Positions 17,144 to 25,559 of a DNA stretch of 64,000 bases are shown piece by piece. How positions within the stretch are numbered: the stretch's first letter is position 1; each line of letters starts with the position of its first letter. A program made the position numbers and the translations under genes. This DNA is from Nonomuraea jabiensis (GTDB lineage Bacteria; Actinomycetota; Actinomycetes; Streptosporangiales; Streptosporangiaceae), in contig NZ_JACHMB010000001.1 in NCBI RefSeq assembly GCF_014204795.1, positions 5,022,001 through 5,086,000 of the forward strand, read 5' to 3'. Under the pieces are notes generated by a model. That model did no database searches. It was not told where the DNA came from and saw nothing but the letters and a program-made list of their open reading frames with translations.

Positions 17144-18225
17144 TTGTTCCTCCTGTAGAAGGGCAGCTCAACCAGGTCCATAGGTTCATGGCTGCCCCGG
17201 ATGTCCACGGCCAGGCCTGACTCGGCGCCGGTGTCCACGTAGGCCATCGCGATGGGCCTGCCCAGGCTCTGGGAGGGCGCACCGCTGGTGACCTCGCCGA
17301 CGACGGCGCCGTCTTTGGTGACCGGGTAGCCGTGGCGCGGCACCCGGCGTCCCCGCGCGACCAGGCCGACGAGCCGGCGCCGGGGCGGGTCGTCCTTGAC
17401 CGCCTCGAGCGCCGACCGGCCGACGAAGTCGCCCGGCTTGTCGAATTTCACCACTCTGCCCAGCCCCGCGTCGAACGGGGTCAGCTCGACGCTCAGCTCG
17501 TTGCCGTAGAGGGGCATGCCGGCCTCGAGCCTGAGGGTGTCGCGGCTGGACAGGCCGGCGGGCTTGAGGCCGTGCGGCTCGCCCGCCGCCATGAGCGCGT
17601 GCCAGAGCGGCACCGCGTCCTGGTTGGCGACGAACAGCTCGAACCCGTCCTCGCCGGTGTAGCCGGTGCGGGCGATCAGGGCCTGCCGCCCGTCGACCAG
17701 GTCGGGCAGGCCCGCGTAGTACTTGAGCCCGTCGAGGTCGGCGTCGGTGAGGGTGGCGAGGATCTCCTGGGATCGGGGTCCCTGAACGGCGATCAGCGCA
17801 TACTGGTCCGACCGGTCCTCGACGAGCACGTCATACGCCTTCGACCGCTCAATCAGCTCTTTTGCCACTTTTTCGTAGTTCGAGGCGTTTGCCACGACCA
17901 TGAACTCGTCGTCGTCGAGTCGGTAGACGATGAGGTCGTCGAGTACCCCGCCCCGCTCGTTGACGATCATGGTGTACCTGGCCCGCCCGGTCGCCAGCGC
18001 CGACAGATGGCCGACCAGCGCGTAGTCGAGCGCCTGCCCGGCCTGCGGTCCGGTCAGGAAGATCTCGCCCATGTGGGAGAGGTCGAACAGCCCGGCCGCC
18101 TGGCGAACGGCGTTGTGTTCCGCGGACTCGCTCCCGTATCGGAGCGGCATGAGCCACCCGGCGAAGTCGGTGAGCGTGGCGCCGAGGCTCTCGTGAACGT
18201 CTCGTAGCGGTGTTGGTCGGGACAT
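17140..18225 (-). CDS. gcvT: Glycine cleavage system aminomethyltransferase (T protein)
   Basis: This 361-residue enzyme transfers the methylene group to tetrahydrofolate, releasing ammonia. The N-terminus TPLRDVHESLGATLTDFAGW and the folate-binding region ARTGYTGEDGFELFV are diagnostic. The conserved aspartate is in GVLDDLIVYR. The ATG at 18225 follows AGAGGTG; a longer frame into the riboswitch is not a gene. First gene of the riboswitch-controlled operon. Confidence 0.96.
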   Translation of the reverse strand: MSRPTPLRDVHESLGATLTDFAGWLMPLRYGSESAEHNAVRQAAGLFDLSHMGEIFLTGPQAGQALDYALVGHLSALATGRARYTMIVNERGGVLDDLIVYRLDDDEFMVVANASNYEKVAKELIERSKAYDVLVEDRSDQYALIAVQGPRSQEILATLTDADLDGLKYYAGLPDLVDGRQALIARTGYTGEDGFELFVANQDAVPLWHALMAAGEPHGLKPAGLSSRDTLRLEAGMPLYGNELSVELTPFDAGLGRVVKFDKPGDFVGRSALEAVKDDPPRRRLVGLVARGRRVPRHGYPVTKDGAVVGEVTSGAPSQSLGRPIAMAYVDTGAESGLAVDIRGSHEPMDLVELPFYRRNK

Positions 18226-18261
18226 TTGTCGCACCTCTGGACAGGGTTGGATGCCAGCATC

Positions 18262-18455
18262 CTCCCCCTCTGTCATCGATGCCTGAGAGCTTCGCCCGAG
18301 TTTTGCCGGACTTTCACCTTCGGCGAGGCCCCGCGGGCCTGCTTTCCAGAGGTCACCATAGGCCGCGCGGTCCTTTGCCTTGAGAGGTTTGCGGGGAGGG
18401 CTTGCTCCTTCAGGGACCCTGACCGGCTGTCAGGGTGCTCTCCCGCACGGTTTCG
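18262..18455 (-). promoter_or_regulatory. Tandem glycine riboswitch upstream of gcvT
   Basis: On the minus strand two glycine aptamers follow one another. The first begins GTGCGGGAGAGCACC near 18450 and ends with CCTCTCAAGGCAAAGGACC near 18370. The second has the CTCTGGAAAGCAGGC-type entry, CCGAAGGTGAAAGTCC, and closes with GCTCTCAGGCATCGATGACA near 18268. The conserved GGAGAG and CTCTCAGGCA-like cores match the known class. In the family, glycine binding turns on gcv expression. About 40 bases separate it from the gcvT start. Confidence 0.93.
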
Positions 18456-18549
18456 CCGGTGATGCCCGCCAGCCTAGTGCCGCGATGGGGTCGTTGTCGC
18501 GTTCTGCTCGCTCATGAACCACTCCGGGGGGTGGTGACGTCGTAAGGAT

Positions 18550-19386
18550 ATGAATCGGCGAACGGCGGCTTTCGGCCTGCTGACCACCCTGGCCCTGGCG
18601 GGCTGCGGCGCATCGGAGGCGGCGGGCACGGTGTCCCCGACCCGTTACGAGGCGAACGGGACGGTGCTCGAAGGCGGCGGGCACGGGCCGCAGCTGTGCA
18701 TGATGGTCATGGAGTCGTCGCCACCCCAGTGCGGCGGTCCGGACGTCGCCGGCTGGGACTGGAACAAGGTGGACCACGAGTCGCAGGGCGGCGTGAAGTG
18801 GGGCGAGTACCGCGTCGTGGGCACCTGGGACGGCACCAGGCTGACGCTCACCGAGCCGCCGGGCGCCAAGGCGGCGGCCCCCGCCCACGAGGAGGACTTC
18901 ACCAGCCCGTGCCCGGCGCCGGAGGGTGGCTGGCGGCCGGTCGATCCCGCCAAGGCCACGCAGCGGGCGCTGGAGGAGGCGATGGCGCGGGCCGGCACGG
19001 CCGAGGAGTTCGCGGGCGCCTGGCTGGACCAGAGCTACATGAAGGGGCTCCCCGCCGAGTCGCCGGAGGCCAACGACCCGCGGCGGCTGGTGCTCAACCT
19101 GAAGTTCACCGGCGACCTGTCCGGCCGCGAGGCGTGGATCCGTGAGGTGTGGGGCGGCGCGCTGTGCGTCAGCGGCGCGGCGCGCAGCCAGCGCGAGCTG
19201 GAGACGATCCAGCGGGAGGTCGAGGCCGAGCTGGGCGACCGTCTCGTCTCGGCCTCCTCCAGCGTGCGGGGCAACCAGGTGACCGCGCAGGTCTGGGTGG
19301 CCACCGACGAGCAGCGTCGCGACCTCGACGCCAGGCACGGTGCCGGAGCCGTGGTGCTGGACGGCGTGCTCAGACCAGTGGGATGA
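18550..19386 (+). CDS. Putative lipoprotein, unknown function
   Basis: This 278-residue protein has a lipoprotein signal with lipobox LALAGC (Cys19), preceded by NRR. Four further cysteines lie in the first half (QLCMMVMESSPPQCGG and FTSPCPAP), suggesting disulfides. The C-terminal half has a charged helix (SQRELETIQREVEAELGDRL) and VTAQVWVATDEQRRDLDARH. AAGGA precedes the ATG. I do not recognise a named family. It is divergent from the glycine operon. Confidence 0.75.
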   Translation: MNRRTAAFGLLTTLALAGCGASEAAGTVSPTRYEANGTVLEGGGHGPQLCMMVMESSPPQCGGPDVAGWDWNKVDHESQGGVKWGEYRVVGTWDGTRLTLTEPPGAKAAAPAHEEDFTSPCPAPEGGWRPVDPAKATQRALEEAMARAGTAEEFAGAWLDQSYMKGLPAESPEANDPRRLVLNLKFTGDLSGREAWIREVWGGALCVSGAARSQRELETIQREVEAELGDRLVSASSSVRGNQVTAQVWVATDEQRRDLDARHGAGAVVLDGVLRPVG

Positions 19387-19392
19387 GAGCGG

Positions 19393-20082
19393 TCAGCAGG
19401 CTGACACGAGCGCCTCGAAGAGGGCGCCGTCCTCGGCCGCCTCGGGGTGCCACTGCACGGCCACGGCGAAGGGGGCCGAGTCCAGCTCGACCGCCTCGAT
19501 CGTGCCGTCATCGGCGGTGGCGGTGACCTTGAGACCGGGCGCGAGCCGGTCGATGGCCTGGTGGTGGTAGTGGGGGACGGTCACGGGCTCGGTGCCCAGC
19601 GCCTTGGCCAGGCGGCTGCCGGGGACGGGCGTGACGGGCAGCGGGCCGAACCGGCCGGGGGCGGGGGAGTGGCCGGTGTGCCCCACGACGTCGGGGAGGT
19701 GCTGGTGGAGGCTGCCGCCGAGGGCGACGTTGAGCACCTGGAGGCCGCGGCAGATGCCGAGGTACGGCAGGCCGGCGTCGAGGGCCGCCGCCATCAGCCC
19801 AAACTCCGCCTCATCCCGAAATTTCCGGACGTAGCCGATTTGATCCCCCGGTTCCTGCCCGTACCGGGCCGGATCGACGTCCCCGCCACCGGCCAGGATC
19901 AGGCCGTCCAGCCGGCCGACGACCTGCGCGGGCTCGCCGGCCGGCGGCAGCACGATCGGCTGCCCGCCGGCGCGTACGACCTGCTCCACGTACATGTACG
20001 GCAGGAGCGCCACGGTCATGTCCCAGACCGTGAACTTCGCCGGCTCCACGTACGACGTGATGCCGATGACGGGACGCTGCAC
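19393..20082 (-). CDS. Class-I glutamine amidotransferase-like gamma-glutamyl hydrolase (peptidase C26, PuuD-like)
   Basis: This 229-residue enzyme has catalytic Cys111 in LGICRGLQVLNVALGG and the His-Glu pair in VQWHPEAAED. RPVIGITSYVEP at the start is typical of gamma-glutamyl-GABA hydrolases. It is the last gene of a ligase-dehydrogenase-SDR-hydrolase run, so it probably removes the gamma-glutamyl group at the end of a polyamine- or amine-catabolic route. Start is GTG. Confidence 0.87.
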   Translation of the reverse strand: MQRPVIGITSYVEPAKFTVWDMTVALLPYMYVEQVVRAGGQPIVLPPAGEPAQVVGRLDGLILAGGGDVDPARYGQEPGDQIGYVRKFRDEAEFGLMAAALDAGLPYLGICRGLQVLNVALGGSLHQHLPDVVGHTGHSPAPGRFGPLPVTPVPGSRLAKALGTEPVTVPHYHHQAIDRLAPGLKVTATADDGTIEAVELDSAPFAVAVQWHPEAAEDGALFEALVSAC

Positions 20083-20109
20083 GATGACCCCCGAGAGACC
20101 GGACCAGAG

Positions 20110-20874
20110 CTAGAGCGGCGTGACGTAGGCGCCGGAGATGCCCCCGTCCACCAGGAACTCGCTACCCGTGATGAACGACGCGTCGTCGCTGGCCAGGAAC
20201 GCCACCGCCGCGGCGATCTCCGACGCCTCGGCGAAGCGCCCGACGGGGATGTGCACCAGCCGCCGCTGCGCCCGCTCCGGGTCCTTGGCGAACAGCTCCT
20301 GCAGCAACGGCGTGTTCACCGGCCCGGGGCACAGCGCGTTCACCCTGATGCCCTCCCGGGCGAACTGCACGCCCAGCTCGCGCGACATCGCCAGCACGCC
20401 GCCCTTGGAGGCCGTGTACGAGATCTGCGAGGTCGCCGACCCCATGACGGCCACGAACGACGCGGTGTTGATGATCGAGCCCTTGCCCTGCCGCTGCATG
20501 TACGGGATGGCGTGCTTGCAGCAGAGGTAGACGCTGGTCAGGTTCACCTCCTGCACCCGGCGCCAGGCGTCGATGCCGGTCTCCAGGATCGAGTCGTCGT
20601 CGGGCGGCGAGATGCCCGCGTTGTTGAAGGCGATGTCCACGCTGCCGTAGGTGTCGAAGGCGGTCCGGAACATCCTGGCGACGTCGTCCTCGTCGGTGAC
20701 GTCCGCCTTGACGAAGAGGCCGCCGACCTCGTTCGCGGCCTTGACGCCCGCCTCCTCGTCGACGTCCGCGCAGACGACCCTGGCGCCCTCCTCGGCGAAC
20801 CTGCGGGCCGTGGCCAGCCCGATGCCGCTGCCCGCGCCGGTGATGACGGCCACCCGATCCTGCAAACGCTGCAC
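20110..20874 (-). CDS. SDR family oxidoreductase
   Basis: A 254-residue classical short-chain dehydrogenase. The NAD(P) motif TGAGSGIG is near residue 10, NNAGIS near 85, and the active site pair is SYTASKGG (Tyr-x-x-x-Lys, about residues 150-156). CADVDEE after the second strand favours NAD. GTG at 20874 has GGGAG five bases upstream; GTG at 20880 overlaps the aldehyde dehydrogenase stop and is possible. Within this operon it could handle an alcohol or hydroxy-acid intermediate, but its substrate is not evident. Confidence 0.88.
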   Translation of the reverse strand: MQRLQDRVAVITGAGSGIGLATARRFAEEGARVVCADVDEEAGVKAANEVGGLFVKADVTDEDDVARMFRTAFDTYGSVDIAFNNAGISPPDDDSILETGIDAWRRVQEVNLTSVYLCCKHAIPYMQRQGKGSIINTASFVAVMGSATSQISYTASKGGVLAMSRELGVQFAREGIRVNALCPGPVNTPLLQELFAKDPERAQRRLVHIPVGRFAEASEIAAAVAFLASDDASFITGSEFLVDGGISGAYVTPL

Positions 20875-20876
20875 TT

Positions 20877-22220
20877 TCACTCCCACGAGATGAAGACGTT
20901 CTTGGTCTCGGTGAACGCCGCCAGGGCGTCAGGGCCGAGCTCCCTGCCGAGACCGGACTGCTTGAAGCCGCCGAACGGGGTCCAGTAGCGGACCGACGAG
21001 TGCGAGTTGACCGAGAGCGCGCCCGACTCGACGGCCCTGGCCACGCGGAGCGCCCGCCCGACGTCGCGGGTCCAGATGGAGCCGCTCAGGCCGTACGGGG
21101 TGTCGTTCGCGACGCGTACGGCCTCCGCCTCGTCCTCGAAGCGCACCACGGACACGACGGGCCCGAAGATCTCCTCGGTGAAGGCCGGGTCGGTGGGCTC
21201 CGGCGTCAGCACGGTCGGCGGGAACCAGTAGCCCCTGCCTTCGGGGCAGGATCCCTGCAGGTAGGGGGTGCCCTGGACGAAGCCGCGCACCCGGTCGAGG
21301 TGTTCGGCGCTGATCAGCGGGCCCATCTCGGTGCCCTCGTCGAGCGGGTCGCCGACCTTGACGCCGCGCACGGCCGCCGCCAGGCGCTCCATGAACTCGT
21401 CGTACACCTCGGCCTGGACGAGCAGGCGGGAGCGGGCGCAGCAGTCCTGGCCCGAGTTGTCGAAGACCGCGTACGGCGCCGTCCTCGCCGCCTTGTCGAG
21501 ATCCGCGTCGGCGAAGACGATGTTGGCGGACTTGCCGCCCAGCTCCAGCGTGACCCGCTTGACCTGCCGTGCCGCCTTGGCGGCGATCTCCTTGCCCACC
21601 TCGGTCGAGCCGGTGAACACGATCTTCGCCACGCCGGGATGCTCGACGAGCCGGGCCCCCGCGACCTCCCCTGCCCCAGGCAGCACCTGGAGCACCCCCT
21701 CGGGGAGGCCCGCGGCGAGGGCCAGCTCAGCCAGCCTCAGCGCGGTCAGCGGGGTCCATTCGGCCGGCTTGACGATCACCGTGTTGCCGGCGGCGAGCGC
21801 CGGGGCGACGCCCCAGGTCATGATCACCATGGGGAAGTTCCACGGCACGATGACGCCGACGACGCCCAGCGGCTCCTGGAACGTGAGGTCCACGCCGCCC
21901 GGCACCGGGATCTGCTTGCCGTGGTTGCGCTCGGGGGCACCGGCGTAGAAGTGCAGCACGTCGCGTACGTTGCCGGCCTCCCACCGGGCGTTGCCGATCG
22001 GGTGCCCGGCGTTGGCCAGCTCCAGCCGCGCCAGCTCCTCGCCGTGCTCGTCCACCAGGTCGGCGAACCTGCGCAGCAGCCGCGCCCGGTCCCCGGGCGA
22101 CACCTCGCGCCAGGTCGCGTACGCGTGCCTGGCACGCTCCACCGCCCGGTCCACCTCGGCGGCGTCGGCCAGTTCGACGTCGGCGAGGACGTCCTCCGTC
22201 GCCGGATTAACGATCTTCAT
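20877..22220 (-). CDS. Aldehyde dehydrogenase (gamma-glutamyl-aminobutyraldehyde/PuuC-like)
   Basis: This 447-residue NAD(P)-dependent dehydrogenase has the glutamate motif LELGGKSANIVF and catalytic cysteine region NSGQDCCARSRL, with two adjacent Cys. The cofactor motif is VFTGSTEVGKEI and PWNFPMVIMTWGVAPALAAG is conserved. It is slightly shorter than usual because the N-terminal extension is brief. It lies nine bases after the glutamine-synthetase-like gene, consistent with oxidation of gamma-glutamyl aldehydes. Confidence 0.9.
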   Translation of the reverse strand: MKIVNPATEDVLADVELADAAEVDRAVERARHAYATWREVSPGDRARLLRRFADLVDEHGEELARLELANAGHPIGNARWEAGNVRDVLHFYAGAPERNHGKQIPVPGGVDLTFQEPLGVVGVIVPWNFPMVIMTWGVAPALAAGNTVIVKPAEWTPLTALRLAELALAAGLPEGVLQVLPGAGEVAGARLVEHPGVAKIVFTGSTEVGKEIAAKAARQVKRVTLELGGKSANIVFADADLDKAARTAPYAVFDNSGQDCCARSRLLVQAEVYDEFMERLAAAVRGVKVGDPLDEGTEMGPLISAEHLDRVRGFVQGTPYLQGSCPEGRGYWFPPTVLTPEPTDPAFTEEIFGPVVSVVRFEDEAEAVRVANDTPYGLSGSIWTRDVGRALRVARAVESGALSVNSHSSVRYWTPFGGFKQSGLGRELGPDALAAFTETKNVFISWE

Positions 22221-22229
22221 GTGCTTCTT

Positions 22230-23600
22230 TCACATCCGCTCGAAACCACGGAACAGCTCCCAATCCGTCACCGCCGCGTCGAACGCGGCCAGCTCCACGC
22301 GCGCGTTGTTCGCATAGTGCTCGACCACGTCCTCGCCGAACGTCTCGCGGGCCAGCTTCGACCCCTCGAACAGCGCCAGCGCGTCCCGCAGCGTGTGGGG
22401 CACGCTCTCGGCGCCGGAGTCGTAGGCGTTGCCCTCGAACGCGCTCTCCAGCGGCAGCTCGTTGTCGATGCCGTGCAGCCCGGCCGCGACCAGCGCGGCC
22501 ACCGCGAGGTAGGGGTTGACGTCGCCGCCCGGCACCCGGTTCTCCACGCGCAGCGACGGCCCGTGGCCGACGAGCCGGAGCGAGCAGGTGCGGTTGTCCA
22601 CGCCCCACTTGACGGCCGTGGGCGCGAAGCTGCCGGGGACGTAGCGCTTGTAGGAGTTGATGTTGGGGGCGTACAGGAGGGTGAGCTCGCGCAGGCAGGC
22701 GAGCTGCCCGGCGATGAAGTGGGCGCCGAGCGGGGAGAGCCCGTGGGGCCCGTCGCCCGCCATCACCGGATCCCCGTCGCCGCCGCGCAGCGAGATGTGG
22801 ATGTGGCAGGAGTTGCCCTCGCGCTGGTTGGGCTTGGCCATGAAGGTGATCGACTTGCCCTCCTGGGCGGCGATCTCCTTCGCGCCGTTCTTGTAGATGA
22901 CGTGGTGGTCGCAGGTCGTGAGCGCCTCGTCGTAGCGGAAGGCGATCTCGTGCTGGCCCAGGTTGCACTCGCCCTTGGCGGACTCGACGTACAGGCCGGC
23001 GCCTTCCATGTTCCGGCGGATCCGGCGCAGCAGCGGCTCGATGCGGGCGGTGCCGAGCAGCGAATAGTCCACGTTGTAGAGGTTGGACGGTGTCATGTCC
23101 CGGTAGCCGCGCTTCCAGGCGTCCTCGTAGCTGTCCTCGTAGACGCAGAACTCCAGCTCGGTGCCCACGTACGCGGTCAGCCCCCGCTCGGCGAGGCGGG
23201 CGAGCTGCCTGCGCAGGATCTGGCGGGGCGAGGCGGTCACGTCGCCGCCGCCCTCCCAGGCGAGGTCGGCCATCAGCATGGCCGTCCCCTCGTGCCACGG
23301 CACCCTGCGCAGGGTCGCGAGGTCCGGCTTCATCACGAAGTCGCCGTAGCCCCGCTCCCAGGACGACATCGCGTAGCCGCCGACGGTGTTCATGTCCACG
23401 TCGACGGCGAGCAGGTAGTTGCACCCCTCGGAGCCGTGGTGCAGCACCTCTTCGAGGAAATAGCGGGCGGACAGTCGCTTGCCCTGCAGCCTGCCCTGCA
23501 TGTCGGCGATCGCGAGGAGCACGGTGTCGATGCGGCCGAGCGCCACCTCGTCGCGCAGCTCGCTGACGGAAAGGAATCCGGCGCTCGATCTCTCGCTCAC
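22230..23600 (-). CDS. Glutamine-synthetase-family ligase (gamma-glutamylpolyamine synthetase type)
   Basis: This 456-residue GS-fold enzyme contains YVGTELEFCVYEDSY, the metal-site stretch ESAKGECNLGQHEIAFRYD, and NQREGNSCHIHISLR. These fit gamma-glutamylpolyamine or related amine ligases (PuuA/GlnA-like). It lacks the C-terminal adenylylation tyrosine context of true GlnA. I set the start at GTG 23600 with GCGGGGAC upstream; a frame to 23690 has no ribosome site and crosses the promoter. It heads the operon and is divergent from a FadR-type regulator, the likely controller. Confidence 0.87.
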   Translation of the reverse strand: MSERSSAGFLSVSELRDEVALGRIDTVLLAIADMQGRLQGKRLSARYFLEEVLHHGSEGCNYLLAVDVDMNTVGGYAMSSWERGYGDFVMKPDLATLRRVPWHEGTAMLMADLAWEGGGDVTASPRQILRRQLARLAERGLTAYVGTELEFCVYEDSYEDAWKRGYRDMTPSNLYNVDYSLLGTARIEPLLRRIRRNMEGAGLYVESAKGECNLGQHEIAFRYDEALTTCDHHVIYKNGAKEIAAQEGKSITFMAKPNQREGNSCHIHISLRGGDGDPVMAGDGPHGLSPLGAHFIAGQLACLRELTLLYAPNINSYKRYVPGSFAPTAVKWGVDNRTCSLRLVGHGPSLRVENRVPGGDVNPYLAVAALVAAGLHGIDNELPLESAFEGNAYDSGAESVPHTLRDALALFEGSKLARETFGEDVVEHYANNARVELAAFDAAVTDWELFRGFERM

Positions 23601-23648
23601 GCTGTCCCCGCTCCGATCTGGCCAGAGGCGCTTTCCCGTTGATTGGGC

Positions 23649-23661
23649 TAGTCTTAGACCA
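23649..23661. promoter_or_regulatory. Putative GntR/FadR-type operator
   Basis: TAGTCTTAGACCA at 23649-23661 contains the perfect 9-bp palindrome GTCTTAGAC, of the form FadR-subfamily regulators bind. It lies in the 104-bp divergent region between the glutamyl-ligase operon and the regulator gene. Confidence 0.45.
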
Positions 23662-23704
23662 TTGATGTGTATGGCGGGATCCGTTGTCAAGACCTGAGGA
23701 CACG

Positions 23705-24430
23705 TTGGACGAGTCGGCGCGGTTGATGACGGTGTTGCGCCCGGTGCGGGCCGGCAACGCCTTCGAGGAGACGGTGGAACGGCTGCTCCAGGCCATCAAG
23801 CTCGGCGTGGTCCCGCCCGGCGACAAGCTCCCGCCGGAGCGCGAGCTGGCCGTGCGGCTCGGCATCAGCCGGGTCACCCTGCGCGAGGCGATCCGCGCGC
23901 TGTCGGAGGCGGGCTACCTCGACGTGCGCAGGGGCCGGTACGGGGGCGCCTTCGTCACGTACGTTCCTCCCCAGCCGGACGCGGGCGACCTGCGGCAGGT
24001 CGTGGCGGAGATGGGCAGCGACGACCTGTCGGACGCGCTCACGTTCCGCCTGGCGGTGGAGTGCGGGGCGGCCCAGGTGCTGGCCGCCTCCCGCCTCGCG
24101 GAGGACAGGCGGCAGGTGCTCCTGCAGCGGCTGTCGGAGCTGAACGAGGCCCCGATCGAGGACTACCGCCGCCTCGACACGGCCTTCCACCTGTCGATCG
24201 CCGAGCTGACCGGCTCGACCCTGCTCGCCACGGCGTGCGCGGACGCCCGCTCGCGGGTGAGCGACCTGCTGAACGCGATCCCCATGCTCCAGGTCAACCT
24301 GGATCACGCCGCCGTCCAGCACCGGGCCATCGTGGACGCCATCCTGGCCGGCGACCCGGACGGGGCCCGCCGGGCGGTCACCGAGCACCTGGAGGGCACA
24401 GCAGCCCTTTTGCGGGCCTTCCTCGCTTGA
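23705..24430 (+). CDS. FadR-subfamily GntR transcriptional regulator
   Basis: This 241-residue regulator has an N-terminal winged helix (LPPERELAVRLGISRVTLRE, about residues 40-60) and a helical FCD ligand domain. Metal-ligand candidates are Asp/His in DTAFHLSIAELTGS, AVQHRAIVDAI and VTEHLEG. The start is probably TTG 23705 (GAGGA upstream); GTG 23684 and ATG 23726 are alternatives. Its position suggests it controls the divergent gamma-glutamyl-amine operon, with a polyamine or derivative as effector (inference). Confidence 0.87.
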   Translation: MDESARLMTVLRPVRAGNAFEETVERLLQAIKLGVVPPGDKLPPERELAVRLGISRVTLREAIRALSEAGYLDVRRGRYGGAFVTYVPPQPDAGDLRQVVAEMGSDDLSDALTFRLAVECGAAQVLAASRLAEDRRQVLLQRLSELNEAPIEDYRRLDTAFHLSIAELTGSTLLATACADARSRVSDLLNAIPMLQVNLDHAAVQHRAIVDAILAGDPDGARRAVTEHLEGTAALLRAFLA

Positions 24431-24433
24431 AGG

Positions 24434-24473
24434 TCTAGAAGGTGCAGGGGCCCTCGTACCATCTCTTTCTAGA
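24434..24473 (+). promoter_or_regulatory. Inverted repeat before membrane-protein gene
   Basis: TCTAGAA (24434-24440) and TTCTAGA (24467-24473) flank an inner AGGGGCCCT palindrome, all within the 46 bases between the regulator stop and the next ATG. It may be a terminator, an operator, or both. Confidence 0.35.
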
Positions 24474-24476
24474 GTC

Positions 24477-25232
24477 ATGGAGAACTGGTTCGCGCACAAC
24501 ATCGTCGCTACGGGACGGCTGCCGCTGTTCTGTTACTTCGTCACGCTCATCGTGGCGTTCATCGCCACGCGCATCAACGTCCGCCTGATCAGGGCGAAGG
24601 TCGGTTGGTTCCGCAACGTGAACGTGGGCGAGATGCACATCCACCACATCGTGTTCGGCGTGGTGCTGATGCTGGTCGGCGGGGTCAGCGGGCTCATCGT
24701 GTCCTCCGCCTCGCAGGTCGGCTACGCCGTCGCGGCCTCCATCTTCGGCATCGGGTCGGCGCTCGTGCTGGACGAGTTCGCGCTGATCCTGCACCTGCAC
24801 GACGTGTACTGGGAGGAGGAGGGGCGCACCTCGGTGGACGCGGTCTTCATCGCGATCGCCGTCACGGGCCTGCTCCTCATCGGCCTGCGCCCCCTGACCT
24901 GGGACTACGGCACCCTGGTCAACCCCGGCGCGCTCATCGTGGCCAACCTGGCGCTCGCCGTCGTCACCCTGCTCAAGGGCAAGATCTGGACGGGGATGGC
25001 CGGCCTGTTCGTGCCGCCGATGCTGGTGGTGGGCGCGATACGGCTGGCCCGCCCCGGCTCCCCGTGGGCCCGCTGGTTCTTCGCCCAGCGCTCGCCGCGC
25101 AAGATGGCCAAGGCCATCCACCGGGAGGAGCGGTGGCGGCGGCCGGCGATCAGGGCCAAGATCGCCTTCCAGGAGTTCCTCTCAGGGCATCACGATCTCC
25201 CTTCCACGCGGCGCGACCGTTGGCATACTTGA
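24477..25232 (+). CDS. Integral membrane protein, unknown function
   Basis: This 251-residue protein has about five or six membrane segments in its first 190 residues, including LFCYFVTLIVAFIATRI and FIAIAVTGLLLIGLRPL. A His-rich motif (VGEMHIHHIVFG) lies between the first two and ILHLHDVYWEEEG in the middle, which could bind metal. The C-terminus is cytoplasmic and basic. It is a conserved actinobacterial membrane-protein type that I cannot name further. Confidence 0.72.
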   Translation: MENWFAHNIVATGRLPLFCYFVTLIVAFIATRINVRLIRAKVGWFRNVNVGEMHIHHIVFGVVLMLVGGVSGLIVSSASQVGYAVAASIFGIGSALVLDEFALILHLHDVYWEEEGRTSVDAVFIAIAVTGLLLIGLRPLTWDYGTLVNPGALIVANLALAVVTLLKGKIWTGMAGLFVPPMLVVGAIRLARPGSPWARWFFAQRSPRKMAKAIHREERWRRPAIRAKIAFQEFLSGHHDLPSTRRDRWHT

Positions 25233-25238
25233 GCCATG
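25224..25238 (+). promoter_or_regulatory. Leaderless promoter -10 (CATACT-N6-ATG)
   Basis: CATACT (25224-25229) lies exactly six bases before the ATG at 25236. It is a one-base deviation from TANNNT. No ribosome site is seen. Confidence 0.4.
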
Positions 25239-25559
25239 GCACTTCCTTCGATCTACGAAGGGCTCGAAGAGAAGGTCCCTGACTCTTTGGGTGACCTTCA
25301 CGGCCCGGCCGACGGCGTGGTCGCCCTGCCGCCCCATCTGGCGTGGTCGGGGCTGACGAAATTCGACCTGTCCAATTTCAGGCTGCGCCTGTCGATGTAC
25401 AAAATCGTGATCACCGCCGGTCAGCGAGCCGATTACGAGACGTACCTCAACGCCGATCATCTCGTCGCCGACTGGCCGTTGCTGCGGAAGGGGCTCGGGC
25501 GCGGTTACCGGCGCGCTTTGGAGCAGAAGCTCGCGTTGCCGCGCGAGATTCTCGCCTGA
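25236..25559 (+). CDS. Small protein preceding an AbiEii-type gene; candidate antitoxin
   Basis: This 107-residue protein has no helix-turn-helix that I can see, unlike canonical AbiEi antitoxins. The motifs are LPPHLAWSGLTKFDLSNFRL and RLSMYKIVITAGQRADYETY, then a basic C-terminus (LLRKGLGRGYRRALEQKL). Its TGA overlaps the ATG of the nucleotidyltransferase gene (TGATG), so the two are co-translated. The antitoxin role is inferred from pairing and order only. Confidence 0.6.
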   Translation: MALPSIYEGLEEKVPDSLGDLHGPADGVVALPPHLAWSGLTKFDLSNFRLRLSMYKIVITAGQRADYETYLNADHLVADWPLLRKGLGRGYRRALEQKLALPREILA

